64,000 nt of DNA from Escarpia spicata (taxonomy: Eukaryota; Annelida; Polychaeta; Sabellida; Siboglinidae), in assembly GCA_963995525.1 (NCBI GenBank), contig OZ023206.1, positions 74,120,506-74,184,505 on the forward strand. Direction: 5' to 3'. The notes beneath the pieces were generated by a model. That model did not search any database. It saw only the letters and a list, made by a program, of their open reading frames with translations, and was not told the DNA's origin. Shown here in pieces: positions 59,100 through 64,000 of the stretch. Position 1 is the stretch's first letter, and each line of letters opens with the position of its first letter. Made by a program: the position numbers and the translations under genes.

Positions 59100-59800
59100 T
59101 TATATATTTTGATTTATTTACATTTGTTGATTAGAGATTCCACATTTTCATTGTTTTGACATTGTACAAACGAATCTAGAGTACTTGAGAGAGTCGTGTC
59201 ACCAGCATACATACTATTGTTGAATTTTTGATTAGATTGGGCAAAGTCATTAATCAAGGGCAAAGGGCCTAGAATTGATCCTTGAAGTGTGCCTGTTGAT
59301 ATATTAAGCATTTCAGATTGGGATTCTTGAATGTTTTTTTTCAATTTGTTTAAATAGTTTTTTAATAGATCTAGGGCTACTCGTTTTATGCCATGAAACT
59401 CAACTTTTTTTAATATTGAGTGGTCCAGGGTATCAAATACTTTTCAAATGTCCAGGTAGATTATTAACAAGTATGGATAATAAATCCATAGTTGTTAATT
59501 CGAGAGCGGCAAATGCAGGTGAACCATCCTTTGTAAATCCATATTGGTTATCGTAGATCAGTTTGTCTTTAAAGAAAGATTTAAGCTGGTTATAAATAAA
59601 TGTTTCGATTGCTTTTGAAAATGCAGGTAAGACTGATATTGGTCTGTAGTTGTAGAATAGGGTATTATCCCCTTTTTATAAACATGTATTAATTTGGCTA
59701 TTTTGAGTTTATCAGGAAAGATACCCGAAGTTAATATTTGGTTTGTGATTAAAGTTAAAGATTTTATCAAAACAGGTTTAGTTTATTTTAATAGTAGTGA
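59100..59800 (-). pseudogene. LINE reverse transcriptase fragment, family 1 relative
   Basis: Minus strand: SGIFPDKLKIAKLIHV (59770-59558), then GTLQGSILGPLPL and MYAGDTTLSSTL (59344-59114), in which the catalytic YADD reads YAGD. Paralogous with 24880-25560. Confidence 0.65.
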
Positions 59801-59935
59801 GGAAACACCATCAAATGTTGTCTTTATCATCAATTGTTTTAGAGATTGTTTGTTAATTAATAAGTTGACAATTAAATACTTTGTTGTGTTTCCATTAAGG
59901 TAATGTCTGAACGTTTTGTTGGTAGTGTTGTATTT

Positions 59936-60480
59936 GGTTGGCTAAATTTGGGCTAATGTTGGTAAAATGTCAATTGAATATGTTTGCAATAGATGAATTA
60001 AATATGTTTACAATTGAGAGGGTGGAATGGACTGGAATAAGTGGCCACTACCCCCAGTATTGTTAAATAGGCAGAATCGAAGTACCGGTTTAGTTTATAA
60101 ATGATTATATTTACATATATGTAAGTAAAAATTAACAAATAATAGAGATTATGGAGAATAATCCAAATCACTCAGGTGCATAATTTTTATAATATTACTA
60201 AAACGTTGTCACCTATTCCTCGCACTTTTACTATAAAGAAATACAACATATATTTATTTAATGAAAATGTTACAATAATAACGATGGTATAGTATAGGTT
60301 GGCTAAATTTGGGCCAATATTGATAAGATATGAATTAAATATGTTTGCAGTTGATGAATTAAATGTTTTCAATTGAGAGTGTGGAGCAGAGTGGAATAAG
60401 TGGCCACTACCCCAATATGGTTAAATAGGCAGAATCGAAGTACCGGTATGGTTTTTAAATGATCATACTTACAGTTACAT
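59936..60480. repeat. 361-bp tandem duplication, copy B only
   Basis: GGTTGGCTAAATTTGGG occurs at 59936 and 60298, each followed by GATGAATTAAAT, GTGGCCACTACCCC, AGGCAGAATCGAAGTACCGG. Locus 1 (7385) and copy A (25693) have one. Confidence 0.75.
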
Positions 60481-62455
60481 ATATATATGTATGCAAGTAA
60501 AATAAACAAATAATAGAGGCTACGCAGAATAATCCAAATCCCTTCGGTGCATAATAATTTTATAATATTACTAAAACGTTTTCACCAATTCCTCACACTT
60601 TTATTATAGAAATACAACATATATTTATTTAATGAAAATTTGAGAATAATAACGATGTTATAGTAACACATAAATTATGAAAGTTGTGGCAGGAATTACT
60701 ATGAAGTGCGAATTATGATTTTTATTTATTAATATTACACATAATTTTAGAAAGATTTGTATCATCTCGATGCATTATACTTCATAAAACTGAACAGGTC
60801 ACAGTACTCTGGTTGATCGTAGACATCGCTGTTCAAAATAATTATACATTTGATTTATAATGGCTTGTATAACTTTTGATAGTGCTGATTAGAACAATTA
60901 TCAATATTGTTGAAATTTTATATGCCGCGTTTATATATTTCATTGCCATTTTAAAGTAGGTTGTGATTATTCGTGTATATATTATTAAGATTTTATTATA
61001 TGTTTTGTGTTTAAGCAATGAAATTATGGTACATGTAGTAATAATAGTCATAGTGGATGGTTTGTATACTCTCCAGGAATTCTTTCTGAGCACTTGTTTG
61101 ATATTGACATCGAAATCTTTGATATATAAACTATTAGTCTGATATATCAGTCACTACTCAAATGCTGGGGCATTGGAGTATGAATGTTCAACAAGATGTA
61201 CAGTTTCAAATTGAGAATTGTTTCAGTAATCAAAAAAGTGGCAGCACTAATATATAACATATAATTATATTGGCGAAGGTGATGAAATCGTACTCTATAT
61301 TTCACTGTTAGAACAAAAACAGCTGTAAATACGTATAATCATCACTACAGGAAAGAAAGAGTCAATGTCAATGGTCCCGAGAAGCCTGTTGTGAGTGGCA
61401 TCTTCCCAAACAACGAGGCTATTCAAACTTGCCATAATGAATCTTGCAAATATCCTCATTTTAATAAATGTGTATTTGCTATAAAAAATATGAGCTTCAT
61501 TCCAAATAACCTCTGTATTGACTGTAAAAATTTGTCTGAACTAAAAATTTAATCAATCTAAATAAAGCCTGCCTAGGCTAGGGCTAGGATATACTCAGTG
61601 TTTCAGCCCAGGTAGTTTTTAGATTTGTTTTCAAAACAATCATATTGATAATTACGTTTGACTGTTTGAGTATGATGGTACAAGTAAAACACAATTGGGT
61701 CAATCGTTGCTTACCAACCAAACACGCCGCACATGTCATGTGTGAGTGTGTCACTGGATCTCAGGATAAATCACCCGTTTATCGCTCACAATAAAATAAT
61801 AGTAACGCCAACATCTCACTCAAATAACATATTCGAGTAATGTGATGGGTTGCCATGTACCGATTAACGACAGAATTAAACATTTAGTACTTTGACTAAC
61901 ACTGCTTCTAAATTATACGTGTTAGTCCAAGAACGAGCTGTGCGATTGAAAGTCGACGATTACAAAATGCGTGTAAATGACCTCGATCATCTACGTTACG
62001 TGGCGCCACTAATATAACCAGACTCCGTAAGGTAAAGCCATCGCTTGGCGCTATCACAACCACAATGTTTAATTTTCCCTCAGAGGAAGTGTAGCGAAAA
62101 ATCCTACTGTTGATACTGGCGAACCGAATCTTAATGGGCATGTCCGCAAGTAGAAATTCGTTGTGTAAAAATATGTTGTCCTATTCTAAAGAAATTAATC
62201 TAATCGCGGTCTTCAAGCTTTATTATTAATATTTCCGATTGGATGGCTGTAAAATTAATATAATGTTGTTCATCTGATACATTTGGAAGAAGGATATTAT
62301 ACATGCTAGCCAACTAATGTATTGTATGTTGATTTCAGCGTAAATAATCTACAAACTGCCAAAACACATATTTGGTGCAAAATAATATTTAGATTTGTTT
62401 AGAGTTAATTTCAAAATATGTTAACAAAAAATAATAATGTGTTCTTGTAGACGTA

Positions 62456-62754
<299 letters not shown>

Positions 62755-62885
62755 TACTTGTATATACATACATACATTATACACATACAACATTGTATGG
62801 TGCACAATGCTCATGCAACATTCATCAATGTATACACAGACATATCATTAGACTACTAGTGTAAAAAACATCACCATCACAAAAA

Positions 62886-62962
62886 AGGAGTCGCCAAATT
62901 ATTTCACGACTTAAAAACAAACAAATCAACAGGACCCGACCATGTGCTAGCCAGAATCTAAG
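62886..62962 (+). pseudogene. short LINE fragment, copy B
   Basis: Reads VAKLFHDLKTNKSTGPDHVL then ARI and a stop; the paralogue of 28098-28170. Confidence 0.5.
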
Positions 62963-64000
62963 GTTGTGCGGCTGTATTTTACAGCAGTAGGATTTTTCGC
63001 CCCTTGCTAACATATAATAAGCCCAATCGTCTCCTCGCGAAAAACTGTACTTTCGGACAATCGCATTAATGGTCGGTGCGGCAGTATTTTTAGCGGCAGG
63101 GTTTTTCGCTACAGAGGTAGCCAGACTCTGGTGATGCGCACTAAATGTTGATAAGTTCAGCTCCGCCCACTAGATATATTTTGAGGCTGTTTTTCAATTG
63201 CTGCATGTTATACATTTATATCGTTTTCTGATACCTGGAGACGTATTCACTTATTATTAACCAAAGGGAACGAACCATCGTAACCGTTATGTTTTAAGGA
63301 TATGAGTAGTTAATATTGAATGGTACGAGAACACAGAAATTTTCGAAAAAAATATCAAATTGCAAAAATATTTATCTATTGTTAGATAACTATATACCAT
63401 TAAAGCGCTAGCACATTCTATATAAACTTTAGAATCTAAGTTTTAAAAAGAACAAAAAAACTTTTAGTTATCAATTTGACATTGATAACAGTGAACGTGA
63501 ACGTATGGCCTGGCCTAGAGTACACTGTTTCCACTGCATAAAATTTACTTACTTACTTACATGCATATATGTGCAAAGGGTCAACAGTAAACGGACGGAA
63601 TCGAAGTTGCTTAACTTTCAATGTAATCAAACCTAGACCGTAGCCCTAGGGTAGTTCCGCAGAATGGAAACTTCTACACCAAAACGTGACAGTAATGTAA
63701 GTTAATTCGCAAGTAAATTATAATATTTTAATTCTTTTTAATGTATTACAGTTATTAACATTAATCGTATTGACTAGTGTATAACATGTTGCCTATATTA
63801 TAATGTTGCACATATTTATAATATTATATATGTTATATATGTATATCAAACTGTTATATTATGTAATTTTACCAATTATTGCAAGAATGTATTATATTAA
63901 AAAATGAGCACTAGAATAGGTATATTTAAAACTATAATTACTACACCATTTTGTAAAGAGAACAAGATAAACACTTAACACTACATAATGCTTTATGTTT

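Overview
This is eukaryotic, almost certainly metazoan, nuclear DNA: AT-rich, intron-style splice signals, C2H2 zinc-finger arrays with TGEKPYKC linkers, APE-type non-LTR retrotransposons, a hAT element with the CAGTGGTT terminus, tRNA-derived SINEs, long (AC)n arrays and complex minisatellites. There are no bacterial operons, no ribosome-binding-site logic, no CRISPR and no rRNA. I infer an invertebrate, because the LINE families are diverse and partly full length and the finger genes carry no KRAB-like domain, but I cannot name the phylum.

Layout. 1-3167: interleaved 21-bp and 34-bp minisatellites with two levels of higher-order repeat. 3168-6110: an isolated, locally GC-rich island with a minus-strand gene remnant, a plus-strand two-exon gene model behind two NRF1-type palindromes, and a field of palindromic and direct repeats. 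6120-15070: old repeat mosaic (LINE fragments, a P2X7-like fragment, a HIRAN-like exon, a duplicated 2.3-kb block with a 51-bp minisatellite and a hAT element, and a LINE 3' end). 15425-29279: an 8-kb duplicated unit with an intact 15-finger C2H2 ORF, split by a 5.5-kb LINE. 29677-29916: an orphan coding exon. 30600-40405: two decayed LINEs of a second family, a tRNA-derived SINE and the second copy of the 2.3-kb block. 40406-42420: a dead third finger gene. 43174-52426: a 9-kb structure with long inverted arms, one of them carrying a 5'-truncated RTE-type LINE. 52440-55200: SINE pieces, a small foldback with a tRNA-like loop and an unrecognised gene remnant. 55398-64000: the second complete copy of the 8-kb finger unit, its ORF stopped by one nonsense change; it continues past the window end.

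Few genes can be argued to work: the 458-codon zinc-finger ORF is the only long intact reading frame, and the small two-exon model at 4275-4867 and the exon at 29677-29916 are the other candidates. The informative part is comparative: paralogous copies inside the window supply empty sites that date and delimit several insertions (the 5.5-kb LINE, a 270-bp foldback element, a 784-bp insert, the RTE). All repeat boundaries and homologies were read by eye, so coordinates of decayed elements are good to roughly tens of bases.
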